DNA from: Rapana venosa
Taxonomy: Eukaryota; Mollusca; Gastropoda; Neogastropoda; Muricidae
NCBI GenBank assembly: GCA_028751875.1
Contig: CM054151.1
Coordinates: 41,308,148 to 41,372,147, forward strand
Direction: 5' to 3'
DNA length: 64,000 bases
A program made the position numbers and the translations under genes. This document shows, one piece after another, positions 1 through 12,348 of the stretch. The notes beneath the pieces are model-generated. The model did no database searches and was not told where the DNA came from. It worked only from the letters and a program-made list of their open reading frames with translations. Positions within the stretch are counted from its first letter, which is position 1; each line of letters opens with the position of its first letter.

Positions 1-2
1 TG

Positions 3-233
3 AAGTGCCTGAACCACAACTGTCACCCCACATGGAAACCTGGATACCGATCCTATTTTTCGCTGAACCGGCCAGGCGAGGCCTTCGATTGGAGGTCAGA
101 CACGCTGAGCGTTCATTGGCTGGACAGTTTCCAGGAACTGGAAGTGGACCAGATCAGGTTCACTTCCGGTATCATCGTGGACATCGTGCGTCACGTGCTG
201 GCAGTGGCTGGAGTGGATGCCAGTCATTTGTGA
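3..233 (+). CDS. 3'-terminal coding exon of an unidentified gene (partial)
   Basis: The frame beginning AAG TGC CTG AAC at base 3 stays open for 76 codons and ends at TGA 231-233. It contains no ATG, so it reads as the last part of a gene starting left of the window. The peptide begins KCLNHNCHPTWKPGY, has a central acidic and aromatic stretch (DTLSVHWLDSFQELEVD) and ends RHVLAVAGVDASHL. Mixed hydrophobic and charged composition without low complexity, and third-position G/C richness against an AT-rich surround, support real coding sequence. I do not recognise the family. The Trp/His/Asp-rich C-terminus followed by a hydrophobic helix faintly recalls the end of DXD-type glycosyltransferases, but this is only an impression. 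No clear AATAAA follows within about 300 bases. Confidence 0.6.
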   Translation, partial: KCLNHNCHPTWKPGYRSYFSLNRPGEAFDWRSDTLSVHWLDSFQELEVDQIRFTSGIIVDIVRHVLAVAGVDASHL

Positions 234-734
234 CCTTCATTAGTTGTGATCTGCACTCTGTGAATGGCTCTTGATAGAGTTGTGTCACCAGTGTTCCATT
301 TGTGAATTTGACATCAGTTCCTTCAAGTAATTTTTTGATTTGTCATGGAACCAATTCACCATTTGAGAATGAGTTTGTTGTTGTTGTTGTCGTTATCTTT
401 TTTCTTTTGTGTTTGGTATGTTTTTTTTAAAGATCAGATTTAGAGTTTGTTGTTGTTGTTATCTTTTTTCTTTTGATTTTGGTGGGTTTTTTTAAAAGAC
501 CAGATTTTCAGTTTTTCCATTGTGCAACTACGAAGTGATAAGATCACATCCATAGGCTAAGGAATGTTGAAGAAGGCTACTTGTGAATGTTAAATTAATT
601 CTTGAAGGTAGTTTTTATTTCTATGGTTATGGTGTTTTTTTTTAATGAGATTAACTTGATTCCATCTTTTGTAGAAAAGTAGGCCATCTGTGGACAGTGG
701 ATTTTTCTTGTTTGTTTGTTGTTGTTTTTATGTG

Positions 735-1185
735 TTAATTGGCTGCAGCTCCGAGGCTCATCAATGGTGAGATTTTTGCGTATCTGACGATATTTGCTCA
801 CCATTGAGGTAGCTGCATTTCGACTTCGGGGGTGATGTCTAAACATGACAATAGTGTGCATTAAAAAAAATTGTCATCAGTTCTTCTGGCATGCACTGGC
901 CTACCCTTCCGAAAGGCGGAACGGATTTTTAATGTGTTCACAGGATGTTCTGCGTGTGTTTGACACATGACTTTGATTTATAGTTTCATCCGAATGGCTT
1001 TTTTTTTTAGATGAAATTTTCAGTTTTTCCATTGTGCAACTACGATTTGATAGAAGGGTGAGTCAGCACTGATGTTAACTCCAAGGACAAAATCTCCTTG
1101 AACGGGTGCCTCGGTGGTGGCTTGAACCCAGAGCCGTCAGATCAGGAGCTCAATGCTCTAACCATAGGTTATCCTGGAGCCTGGA
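735..1185 (-). repeat. Family A tRNA-headed SINE
   Basis: Read on the minus strand it starts with a tRNA-like head (box A-like TAACCTATGGTTAGAGC; box B-like GGGTTCAAGCC) and continues through AACATCAGTGC, CATTCGGATG and the GGCCAGTGCATGCC core to the tail with CTCGGAGCTGCAG. A short internal insertion (about 1003-1060) repeats a TTTTCCATTGTGCAACTACG segment also found at 513-532. Confidence 0.75.
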
Positions 1186-1315
1186 CAGTGGGATGAGTGA
1201 CAGGATCCTATCCTGCATGCAGTCTGCCTGTTGAGGGCCAAGGCAGTACCAAATCTGCACCACACTGAGACATAATCAGATAGCCTAGGGGGAAGGGTCA
1301 AAAAGAAAAGTTCAA

Positions 1316-1612
1316 ATCAGTATCTTTGCTGGGAGCCTGTCAGTATAATAGCATCCCCACCCTCTGGAAATTCTGTGCTAGGAATTCCCTCTTTTCTATC
1401 CTGCTCTTTTTTCTGTCTTATTCCTTTTCTTACTGTCGCCTCCTTCTTGTCTATTTTGAGTGATAACAGTTTTCTTCCACGCCGAAGTAAAGTCGGATGC
1501 GCTGGGCATGACTTGTCACCGCTTACTGCAACACAACGCATTTTTGCTCATATGACAGATGACAATAGTTGCTGTCTGAGCGTTCGAGACCAAGAAGAGG
1601 AAAATAAGTAGG
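1316..1612. repeat. Family F dispersed repeat, copy 1
   Basis: Shares ordered blocks with 14.33-14.63 kb: GGGAGCCTGTCAGTAT, ATTCTGTGCTAGG, CCCTCTTTTCTATC, GTCGGATGCGCTGGGC and the GACAATAGTTGCTGTCTGAGC end. Its body is pyrimidine-rich. The class is unknown. Confidence 0.7.
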
Positions 1613-1861
1613 CTATATCATTCTTATAGCACTTGCGAGTGTTTGTCAAGAGTTTAAAAAAGGGTTTAAAGAGGGTTTCTGCTTTAACCAAAGTGTTCAG
1701 CTGATATTGTGCTCGAACCAATTCTTTCTTTCTTACTTTCTATTCTTCCTTTCTTTCTGTTCTCCTTCCTTCCCTCCCCCCATTGTTCAAGCTGTTCTTC
1801 TTCCTCCTAGCTGTTAACTAGTAAAAGTCTAGTATTTTTGTCTTTCGAGACCACCTATGTA

Positions 1862-1863
<2 letters not shown>

Positions 1864-1915
<52 letters not shown>

Positions 1916-2017
1916 CACACACGGTTGATTTCCTGTTCTGTGTGTGTGTGTGCGTGTGTGTGTGTGTTGTGTGTGTGTGTGTGTGTGTGTGTGTTGGTGT
2001 TGTGTGTGTGTGTGTGT

Positions 2018-2049
<32 letters not shown>

Positions 2050-2062
2050 TCACACACGGTTG
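1864..2062. repeat. (GT)n microsatellite with duplicated flank
   Basis: Two GT tracts are each followed by GTTCACACACGGTTGATTTC CTGTT, at about 1913 and 2048, so a block of about 135 bp made of repeat plus flank is duplicated. Confidence 0.9.
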
Positions 2063-3559
2063 ATTTCCTGTTGATGTGTTGATCAGTCTCTCGATGTGCC
2101 TGCCTCTCTAGATCTTTAGAAAGTGAGAAAGGAGGGAGGGAAGGAACGGGGCAATTCAGTAAGGAATGAAGGAAGAAAAGAAGGAGAACAAAAAGAAAGG
2201 AGGAATGGGAAGTAAGAAAGAAACAATCTCTCCTTGAACCTTTTATCGAAGGGTATTACCTTTTGGTTTTCTTTCTATTCTTTGCCTGTCTCTTTCTGTC
2301 TATCTATGCCTTTCTGCTGATTTCTTTTTCCCTTCAGAAAACAGCAGTTCATTTTAGATTAGCTTCAAAGTAGGACAGGTTGTGAGTAAAGTGTACATAG
2401 TATGTTCTCTACAGGTGTTTTGTATTTGTAATCATTTAATGACCCCTCATTCGTTCATCTAGACGTTCATCTATTCATTCAATCATTCATCTGTCTGTCC
2501 ATTCATTCATTTATTCATTCATGCATTTAATACACGTGCTTTTGGGGATAATAGAAAGCAACAGATCGTTATATATATATATATATATATTGCAAATGAT
2601 TTTCTGAAAAAGATAATACTTATTGCCAACTCTACAGAGGCAAAAATATCTGTGCGCTTTTAACTTTGATTCTATTTTATTTTCATTTAGGTTTGTTTGG
2701 GTATAGTGTAGTGGCGTTATAGAGAAATTGTAAATAATAGGAATATAACTCTTATTTCTTAATCATACAATCAAAGACAATGGTCTATCTCTCTCTCTCT
2801 CTCTCTCTCTCCTGCTATAGTATGTGGGAAGTTTATCCTATGCTTCCCTTTTTCATTACACTCACACCCCCCCCCCCCCCTCACCTGGTGTATTGTGGCC
2901 TAAGGCCCATGTACCATTAAACCAGTTCAGAGTTCAGAGTTCTCTCTCTCTCCCCTTATAGATTTGCCTTCCCTTGACTGGGTTGGTTTCTTACTTTTAG
3001 GGTGAGGTCTTTTGACCTTGTTTTTTCTTTCTTTGATCTTAACTTTCTTTTTTAGGATTAAATGTGAATTTCTGGGAGAGGGGGCTCAACACCACTACGG
3101 GCATCCTTTTCCTAAGCTGTATTGGTGGGGTTTTTTTCATATTCAAAGACAAAAATGTTTGTATTTTTATGAAATAAATAGTCTTCGTTTTCATGTTAAT
3201 GAGATTTGCAATAAAAGTGATGTCCCTTCATAGAAATCTCTGACTCAGGAAACTGAGAACACACATGTGAAACAACGCGCACTAAATAAAATCAAATTGT
3301 AAACAAAGTTGCAGGTGTGTGTTTTTTGACAAGTAATAGTTTTGCAAAGTAAAATTTCAAGACTTGCAAAGCATAGAATGCATTTCAATTGTCTGGCATT
3401 TTATGTATGATTGAAAAACTTGTCCTTTATAGTTTTGCAAAATGAAATTTAAAGACAGTACCTGTGTAGGCTATGTAAAACATGAAAACATTTGGATTGT
3501 CATGTAATTTAGATCTAGTTGAAAGACATTGCTTTTTGAAGCTTTTTCCAATGTAGATG

Positions 3560-3885
3560 CTAATATTTGAGCCACCACTGAGGCACCCATTCAAGGGAAC
3601 TTTTCTCCTGGAGTTAACATTAGTACCAGCTCAATTCCCCCAAAAATCCTTTGGATGAGTCTATAAACAGAATTTATACACAAAATACACACAGAACATC
3701 TTGAGCACACGTCGAAACCCGTTTGCGTGCTGGTAAGAAGGGATAACAAATTTTTTAAAAAACGCATACACACTGGAGTTGTATTTAGACATCCCCAAAG
3801 TCGGAATGCCGCTGCCTTAATGGCAGGTATCAATTGCATTCACAAAAATCTCTCCATTGGTGAACTCCGGAGCTCTAACCGAGGA
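3560..3885 (+). repeat. Family A SINE, head truncated
   Basis: Begins in the middle of the head (CCACTGAGGCACCCATTCAAG), has CCTTTGGATGAGTCTATAAAC, and ends with the second tail type (CGGAATGCCGCTGCCTTAATG, TGAACTCCGGAGCTCTAACC). Confidence 0.7.
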
Positions 3886-4154
3886 ACAGGGGGGGAATCC
3901 TGCCAAATTTAACGTTTTGTTAAGGAAGTAGTTATTAATTTGTGTGTGTGTGTGTTTTTTTCCTTTTTGGGGGGGGGGGGGTTGTTTTTCTTCATTCCTC
4001 GACAAGAGCTCAGAGGTTTAAAAATAGTGAGATTTTTACGTATATGACCGTTTTTGCTTACCATTTAGGAGGTAGTTTTTGATAGGACTGTATTCTTACA
4101 CACACAACACACACACACACACAACACACACACACTGATTAGGTTCATTGTACA

Positions 4155-4680
4155 AACGGACGCTATAGCCGAATGGTTAAGACTGTTTGACTTCAATTCC
4201 ATGGGCCCCTGAAGTCATGAGTTTGAATCTCAGCGGAAGAGTCTGGTGAATTAAGGGTGAGGATTTTTACTATCTCCCAGGTCAACTTCAAGTGCAGGCC
4301 TGTCAGTGACTTAATTCGTGTGTATACACAAATGTCTAATACGCATGTTAAAGATCCCGTAATTCATGTCAGCGTTCGGTGGGTTACGGAAACATAAACA
4401 TAACCAGCATGCAGCCTGTACAATGAAATGAGCTGCTCTGAAGTCATGAGTTCGAATCGAATGCGTCTGCTGAGACCAGACCTGCAAAATGACAAGCACA
4501 GGAGAAGAGCAGGCACTAGGCACCCCACCCAGTAAGGGAAGGCAGAGAAGAGAAGAAGAGACATTGTACCGATCAGAAATATCAGTAACCCAGAGAGGGA
4601 CGGCTCCGCCAAGTTCTTTTGTCCAAGACACACTGCATGAAAGCTTCAGTGAAGTGCTGCAGCAACTTTGCTGAGAGTTC
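4155..4680 (+). repeat. Family D tRNA-derived SINE
   Basis: The head GACGCTATAGCCGAATGGTT resembles a tRNA D-arm with box A, and GAGTTTGAATCTC resembles box B. The body includes TTTTTACTATCTCCCAGGTC, GCATGTTAAAGATCCC and GGTGGGTTACGGAAAC, ending in a GAAGAGAAG-rich tail. Related copies are at 57.47-57.87 kb (+) and 55.66-55.82 kb (-). It is a retroposon head and not a folded tRNA gene, since no matching acceptor stem or terminator is visible. Confidence 0.75.
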
Positions 4681-4729
4681 AGGAAGAAAAGAAGAGTGGG
4701 TGAGAGAAGTGGTTTTGTTTTTTTGTTTT

Positions 4730-5092
4730 CATTTCTATGAGGTTCACATCAATGGTGAGATGTTACGTATGTGATTGTTTTTTGAACCACCATTAAGGTA
4801 GCTGCATTCTGACTTCAGGAATGTTGTCTAAATACAAAACCTGTGTGTATTCGAGGTTTTTAAAATGTTGTCATCTGTTCCTACTAGCACGAAATGGCCC
4901 CCTCTTCTGAAAGGCCTAAGATGTTCTGCGTGCATTCGCACATGGGGCCTCGGTTTATAGTCTCATCCAAAGGACTTTTGGAGGAGTGGAGTCAGTCCTA
5001 ACGTTAACTCCAGGGTAAAATTCCCTTGGCTTGATTCCAGGCCGTCAGATCACGAGCACAATGCTCTATCCACTAGGGTATCCCACCCCCAG
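4730..5092 (-). repeat. Family A SINE with second-type tail
   Basis: On the minus strand the head reads ACCCTAGTGGATAGAGCATT with GATCTGACGGCC. The distal part ends with the CACCATTGATGTGAACC tail and AATGCAGCTACC. Confidence 0.75.
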
Positions 5093-5374
5093 AGAAGTGT
5101 TTGAAGACAGCAAACTTGCTGTCCTCATCACCTTAGTATCGTCTATCCTTCCCTTCCCCTAGCAACAGTTTTCTGAAATTCAAACATACACACCAACACA
5201 CATATGCACAAGAACATTCTGGAAAACAGTTTTGATAACAAATGACGTCCATGTATTTGAAACCAAATTTAACCAGGCCTTTGTGAACAAGTAAATGTAG
5301 AACAAAATGTCTTGGAGCCCACTTTGTATTTGACCACAAATGTTATAAAATCACAAGTAAACCAGGGGTTTAAA

Positions 5375-5770
5375 TGCATATGACTTGACTTTCAGTGCAT
5401 ACATGATTTGACTTCTTAACTCTTATGCATGACTTCTTCCATAGACTACATTATTCGACTTCTTCACTTCCATATGCAAATTGACCTCTGACTTCTCCCA
5501 CACATGACTAGACTTCTTCCATATATGACTTGACTTCCATACATGACTTCTTCCATATGTCTTCTTTTCTTCTCTTGTTCGCTTTTACACTGTTGGATGT
5601 GTCTGGGAAAATAATGGCATGTCCTTTCCAGCTCCTCTTGTGGGCCATACATTTTGGTTTGCAGGGTTATCTCCGTCAGCCACACAATCTTCCTCAAGTT
5701 GCTTTATAGCATGCACCTTTGCCAGTCTGGTTTTCCTTCCATATATGACTTGACTTCTTACACACACACA
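5375..5770. repeat. Degenerate array of TATGACTTGACTTCTTCC-like units
   Basis: Repeats of ATGACTTGACTTCTTCCATA of variable length fill 5380-5565 and resume at 5735-5760; between them lies about 160 bp of other sequence. No known family recognised. Confidence 0.7.
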
Positions 5771-8033
5771 CACCCTACACCAGATTACATACAGATATAT
5801 TTATTTCTTTTTAGCTGGTTTACTTTTACTTCCTGGTTCTAACCTAAACCAAGCTGTCTTAAAAGGTAATGAGTGAGAAGAAAGTAGCAATTTAGAATGA
5901 TTGCAATCAATGTATTCTTTTTGGAAAATATGTTCAATCAATTGGAAATTTTTCAGAAATATGTTTCACAAGTATCATTTTAAAAATCAATAAATATTTT
6001 TTTAAAAACACCCCAAAACCGAGCTTTTTCTTCACATCTGGAACTCTGGTCCATGACTGCACATTCTACACATATTTAAACATGTCCACATACTTATAGC
6101 TGACAAACAAGTGAAAACCTCCAAACCTGTTGAGAAGTAAACTACTGCTTTACTGACCAATCTAGGTTGCTTGATTTTCCAAAGCAGTGCCTGTTCTATG
6201 ATACACTTCAAACCCTAATGCTTTTCTGTATTGCAGAAAACAAACAAGCCACAACCATCTACAGGAAACCGTTTTTCTTTCATCCTGGTGCCTCCGTGAG
6301 AAGAACTGTTGATAAAAGTCTTGAATCAAAAACAGTTATAAATGTAAAAATGGAACCAAAGTAAATAAATCTCCCTCCCCCTTTCCCCTCACCAAACCAC
6401 ACACAACAAAAAACGAAAGAGAAAAAAGCAACCATCACCTCACTACTTAAGATTCTGAAATGTGGACTTTTCCAAAAAAGTATGTTGTCAACATTTGAAA
6501 GTATTTATGTTTTTTTCTTTCCATTTTTTAGGGGTGGGGGTGGGGAGGAGGGGCAGGGTTTCTCTTTCTGTCAAGTGCATGTGTATGACTGTGTGTGTGT
6601 GTATGCGTGCGTGCGAGCGTGCGTTTGTGTATGTGTGTGAGACAGACAGATCCATATGACCAATGTGAACAACCATTAAAAAGATTTGCAACAAATTTAG
6701 AATGTAAATATGTGATCAATAACAAATAAACACAAACACCTTCAATACCAGTTGGACCTGTGTATGTAATGAAAACATTTTGGTGCATGTACTCAACAGC
6801 AATAAAGGCTTCAATTTAAAGAAAAATCATTAAAAACAAAAAAAAACCACCTCAAGTTTTTCTTATGTGGACTAGGTATAAGAACAACACCGATTTTAGA
6901 TCCAATCGCAAAATTACATAACTAGTCTCTTCTCCACATCCCCCCTTGCCCCTGAAACAAAACAGATGTGCACTGCTAAAAGAGCAAGCAAAAACAAACA
7001 AAACTTTAACAAACATTCGATAGCATACAGTATTGTACTGTACAGCATTGAACACATGGTAAGTATCCATGTGCAACATTTGGGCTGGTACTTCACTTGC
7101 AGAGCAAGTTGTGACAGTAATGTGCATCCCACATTTTTTTCTCCCCTGTCTAGTCTATTTAGAAGCAGAGGAGGGGAGTGGGGGGGGGGGGGGGGGTAGG
7201 GAGGGGGGGGGGAGGCCCAGGGGTTAGAGTTTTGTATTTGTGATCTAAGGAAGTGGGATTGAATCTGCTGAGGTGGCTTCCTGGCAGTTTTACATTGATA
7301 CTCACTCTGATCCCCTAAGCCCTTCAAACGACGCTTTGAATAAAGGATTTCTGTGGTGAATGAAGGACTTATGTGGTGATACTTATGTGGTGAATGAAGG
7401 ACTTATGTGGTGAAAGACTATCTCAGAGTAGAGCAGCCTGAAATGTACTGGGAGAACTCTGCTGGGACTTTGAGTGGTACACAATACAATACAATCAATT
7501 CATCTGAGAGACTTGCACCCAGACTTCTACTCATGCTTTAAAAGATGGAGAGAGGGGGAGGGGGGGATCTGCCTTCGGGAAGGATTAAAACCATTAACCT
7601 TACACTTTCTAGACACGTGTTTTACTTCTAGACCACCAACCATGTATGAGTTATATGTTATCTAAGCAACACTGTAATCTAAATATAACATAAAACATTC
7701 ATGTATGAGTACATACAATTATCTTGTCCTAAAACAAGGAAATTGAGATCTGTGGAGTCCAAATATTAAAAATGTATTTGCAACAAATTAAAAAAACCAC
7801 AATAACTTTCTTAACAATGGAGCAATTTTTACATGTAAAAGTAGTGATTTAAAATTTAACTGGTTTTCAAAAAAGTGTACAAGATGTATACTTATGTCGT
7901 AATATTACACATTATACTTCAACGAAACAAAGCATACTTTCAGACATTTTTTTATGTGTGCACAATGTAATATGTAAGCACAGTCACAAATAGAAATGAG
8001 CAAAGATTGAAAATGGGACACAAATGAATTAAT

Positions 8034-8291
8034 GAAACAATTCATCAGATAAGTGAAAGATGCGACAAGCATATGTAAAAACAAATCAATAGAAACAATA
8101 AATAAATAAAATACAAAATGAAACAATTCATCAGATAAGTGAAAGATGCGACAAGCATATGTAAAAACAAATCAATAGAAACAATAAATAAATAAAATAC
8201 AAAATGAAACAATTCATCAGATAAGTGAAAGATGCGACAAGCATATGTAAAAACAAATCAACAGAAACAATAAATAAGTAAAATACAATCA
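8034..8291. repeat. Three-unit tandem repeat, 86 bp
   Basis: Unit starts GAAACAATTCATCAGATAAG at 8034, 8120 and 8206. The units are almost identical, implying recent expansion. They lie 0.33 kb past the KHK stop. Confidence 0.9.
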
Positions 8292-8512
8292 ATATGGCTC
8301 TGACTGATACTTCACACATGATTTTACACATGGACAAACTCAGCACAAACAAAATGCATTACATATGGTAAGATAGTAAAATCATGATCTAGATAGTTGT
8401 TGAAATGGCAAGAAAATAGCATTGAACTTGCATGAGTTGAACAGTGTGCTTTCCAACAAGTAAAGAGACAAAAATAACTACATACTTACGCAAAAAAGAA
8501 TAAAACTTGCAT

Positions 8513-8518
8513 TTTAAT
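8513..8518 (-). promoter_or_regulatory. Candidate KHK polyadenylation signal (ATTAAA)
   Basis: On the minus strand ATTAAA lies about 100 bases past the KHK stop codon, a usual distance for a short 3' UTR. No AATAAA was noticed nearer on that strand. The motif is common by chance in AT-rich DNA, so this is tentative. Confidence 0.3.
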
Positions 8519-8616
8519 GATCTTTTGCACCATATGATACATTCTAAAAATCAACACTTCACAATGGAATGCCTGAACATCAGGTGACAATGTCTATATA
8601 ACCTGCATAACACCAA

Positions 8617-8872
8617 TCAGAAGCTCATTTCTCGTAGCCCCCGATTACCCATCATGCCACACTTGGCTCCAGCCACTCTGCAAGCGAACGTCACAGCTTC
8701 TTTCAAATCCTTCCCAGCATTCAAAGCTAAAATGGCAGCTGCATTGAAGGTGTCACCCGCCCCTAGTGTGTCGACCACCACTTCTGGAGGAAAGGCAGGG
8801 GAGGTCACTGCATCTGCCCCAGTTCTCTTCCCTGCTGCCCCTTGCTCTCCCCAAGCACAGATGACGGCACCC
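8617..8872 (-). CDS. KHK: KHK coding exon 7 (GAGD catalytic motif, stop)
   Basis: Acceptor TCATTTCCAG|GGGTGCC. Encodes residues 236-319, [11 protein letters not shown], then [15 protein letters not shown] with catalytic Asp275 and the anion-hole glycines, ending [15 protein letters not shown] and TGA. It matches human VLVCAWAEEG...[17 protein letters not shown]. Confidence 0.95.
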
Positions 8873-11800
8873 CTGGAAATGACAGAATCCACAGACCATG
8901 ACTAAACCAGCTGGTAAAGAAATAATAAGACATGAAGTCAGCGCAGGTCAGATTTATCAACTGTTTGTATCAAGCAACCCCACCCCACCCCACCCCACTA
9001 AATCCACCAACAATAACAGTGGCAATAGCAAAAATAACATATTGTGATAAGGGTTAAGCTAAGGAGAAAACAGAATACCTGAGAGTCCAGGATGGCTGCT
9101 CAAATGAAAGTGGTACATGCTGAACATTCTGGTAACAATCCCTAAGGAGGAAGGTGGAAGGATGGTTAAGACATTCACCTGCTTAACAAGTAAAACTGTG
9201 AGGTGCTATGTTCGATTCCCAGCCTTGTCCTTTCTTCCCAGTTTGGCTAGAAAATCGAGCTGAATGTCAAAGTCTTTAAGATAAGACTATGGGTTGAGGC
9301 CCCATGTGTGAATGAGCATGCAGAACATCTTGTGCACATGTTAAAAATCCAATCTGCCCTTTGGATGAGTAGGCCATTTTAGGCTGGTAGGGACGGATGA
9401 GAAAATATCAAAAATGCACGCACGCAGGTGTTGTGTTAAGACATCATCCCTGAAGTTGGAATGCGGCTACCTAAACAGTGGGAGGAAAAAATAGTCAAAC
9501 ACACAAAAATCACCGGTGAACCTTCAAGCTATAGTTGAGGAACAGAAAAAAACACAAAACCTTCCCTAAAACTCACAATTTCGATAAGATTTTTTAAAAA
9601 ACAACAACAAAAAACCCATATTCAATTTAAGCACACAAAAAAAGAGTAATAACAAAAGAAAGATATCTGAGAAAATGGTATCAACCATCTAATCTGACCA
9701 TTAACCCTCTTGTTGTTGGATTCTACAGAGCTAAACTGCTTGCAGATTTTGAATTCTTTGAAGGTTTTCTACCTCCATCTGACTTACTTTACCCCTAAGA
9801 CAATTGTGTGTGTGCATGACAAGTTATCAAGCTGAAATTTTGTCACAAGGTAGGTATGTCTTTGTACTTGCATTTAGGCGCAAGTTTATGTGTCTGGTCA
9901 CCAGATGTCTTGTCATTGTCACCTTATGTGTCACCAATCACAGGTAAAAATATGGTATATATGACAAAACAGCAAATCCTGCATGGATTTGACGATAGTT
10001 CAAGCATGTTAGTGTCGAATAAGGAAGTGATACCCAGTTGATGTGTTTACCAATGGTTATGTGCAATAGTACTTCAAGGATGTGTCACACAATGTCCCCA
10101 TTGCACCTGTTGTTTTATGGTATGTCTTGAGGAGACAGAAGTTTTGTTTAACTATTTTTTCTTTTGAAAACAAGTCATATTCAATCAACATGTGACCTTT
10201 ATACTGCACTTCATATCTGCGTGTGCTACCACATGTTTGTTAAGTGTACAGAAGTGTATTATTGTACATGACTGTCACACTGTCACCAGTGTCACAGCAC
10301 AGGTGTGACAAATTCGAAACAACACAGAACTTCTGTAACCCTACAAAATTTTAATGTTGGTAGTCTCTAAAGTAGTCGTAGTGGTGGCAAAGGGTCACAT
10401 CACATCACAAAAAGCACAAATTATGGATGTGTGGGTGTGGGGGGGGGGGGGGGGGGGTACCCATTGCTCTCACCTGTCGAACCTTGGCAGACGGAGACCT
10501 ATTTTATTTTCCTTCTTACTAGTTTCGTTATCGGCATATCTGTTCGTTTCTGCCATTGCAGTTTCAAAGCAAAAGTGTGATAATAATGAGAAAACAGTCA
10601 AAAGGCATCACACTTTCAGGCGTCTATGCCGCGGACCGGCCGGGAGGTCAAATTTCTCCACAGTCGTGTGTGTAGCACAGGTCAGGAATGTGCCCTGTAG
10701 CACATTATTTTCTGGCTCACTCTTCTCCCTAACTGCATCATTTCCTTCCTCCTCTTCCTCGTAAGCGTTTAATATCGGACTCATTTAACAATTCTCGTTC
10801 AAATATTTCTACTTCCAAGACAATAACATTCAATTTATCGTCTCGCTAATCAGATAAATCGTCTGCTACTAAAGAAAACGCCATTTTTTTCACCACACTG
10901 CACCATTGAAAAGCGTTCTTCCTTCCCTCCCCACTACACGCATGTTAGTGGTCTAAATTTATCACTGGCACCGTCTGACACCCTCCCTGCATCGCCCCAC
11001 CAATTTTCAGACACACTGTGTAAAAACCACGAGATCTGTGTGTGATGGAAAAGTACTGCCCACGTGGCAGCACCAACTGTTGGCTGCGGTCGGATTGGAA
11101 TCTAACGGCAGCCTCCGTTACTGTCGGCTGCGGCCGGATCGGGGACAAGAGGGTTAAAAAAAAAAAGATGTGTAATGAAAGTGGGTGGGGAAAGGGAATA
11201 GTGGCAATTTCGAGCCTTGCCATGAAACTTTTTTGTCTTCATAACCCATTTCCTATATGGCACACTCACTCTGGATAGGAGCCAGCTGGAGTCCCAAAAA
11301 TCCCTATGACTCTTATGGGATTTGAACCCGTGACCTTCCAGTCCATAACTTAAGATGCTAGCCACTGCACCAAGGCAGCTGTTCATCTGACTAAACTTGC
11401 CCCAGTTTACATCAATTGGACACATCTTGCCCTGATTTACAATGGCTGAAAAATTTCCTCTGATTTACAATGGCTGAAAAATTTCTTGTTTTACAATGGC
11501 TGACAACATTTCCTCTGTTTTACAATGGCTGACAAAATTTCCTAATTTACAATGGCTGACTCAACTTACCATGGTTTACAGTGGCTGACTAAACTTACCC
11601 TAGTTTACAGTGGCTGACAAAACTTACCATGGTTTACAGTGGCTGACAAAACTTAGCCTGGTTTACAGTGGCTGACAAAAACTTACCCTGGTTTACAGTG
11701 GCTGACAAAACTTACCCTGGTTTACAGTGGCTGACAAAACTTAGCCTGGTTTACAGTGGCTGACAAAACTTACCCTGGTTTACAGTGACTGACATCCTAC

Positions 11801-12291
11801 CCTGGTTTACAGTGGCTGACTCAACTTACCCTGGTTTACAGTGGCTGACTCAACTTACCATGGTTTATAGTGGCTGATAAACTTACCATGGTTTGCAGTG
11901 GCTGATAAAACCTACCCTGGTTTACAGTGGCTGACTAAACTTACCCTGGTTTACAGTGGCTGATTAAACTTACCCTGGTTTACAGTGGCTGACAAAACTT
12001 ACCCTGGTTTACAGTGGCTGACAAAACTTAACCTGGTTTACAGTGGCTGATAAAAACTTTCCCTGGTTTACAGTGGCTGACAAAACTTACCCTGGTTTAC
12101 AGTGGCTGATAAAACTTAACCTGGTTTAAAGTGGCTGACAAAACTTACCCTGGTTTACAGTGGCTGACTAAACTGTTCACAGCAGAGACTGGGTCAGAAA
12201 AACCCAAGCTGCCAGCAACCTCCTTGCTGATGAAGACCACATCATTGTGAATCATCAGTTCTCCTGACAACACACACACACACACACACAC

Positions 12292-12348
<57 letters not shown>

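Larger units (their letters stand above)
234..8616. other. Intergenic repeat-rich stretch
   Basis: No coding exon recognised between the first gene and the end of KHK. The region holds T-rich DNA (360-500), several tRNA-headed SINE copies, a long GT microsatellite (1.86-2.06 kb), short CT and poly(C) tracts near 2.79 and 2.87 kb, a degenerate tandem array at 5.4-5.77 kb, poly(G) near 7.18 kb and a three-unit 86-bp tandem repeat at 8.03-8.29 kb. The open frames here are short and low-complexity or lie in repeats. Confidence 0.7.
8873..12148 (-). other. KHK intron 6
   Basis: The largest KHK intron (3.3 kb). It holds a CACCC-rich spot (8.98 kb), a family A SINE (9.15-9.55 kb), a poly(G) run of about 19 (10.44 kb), a family C SINE fragment (11.27-11.39 kb) and the donor minisatellite at its 5' end. 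No additional exon recognised. Confidence 0.8.

Noticed and set aside
1818..2082. Long open frames of alternating Cys/Val or His/Thr
   Set aside because: They are translations of GT/CA microsatellite DNA. The same applies to frames at 6.5, 12.4-12.7, 13.9, 15.6-15.9, 31.4-31.8, 33.1-33.4, 48.3, 49.4 and 54.15 kb.
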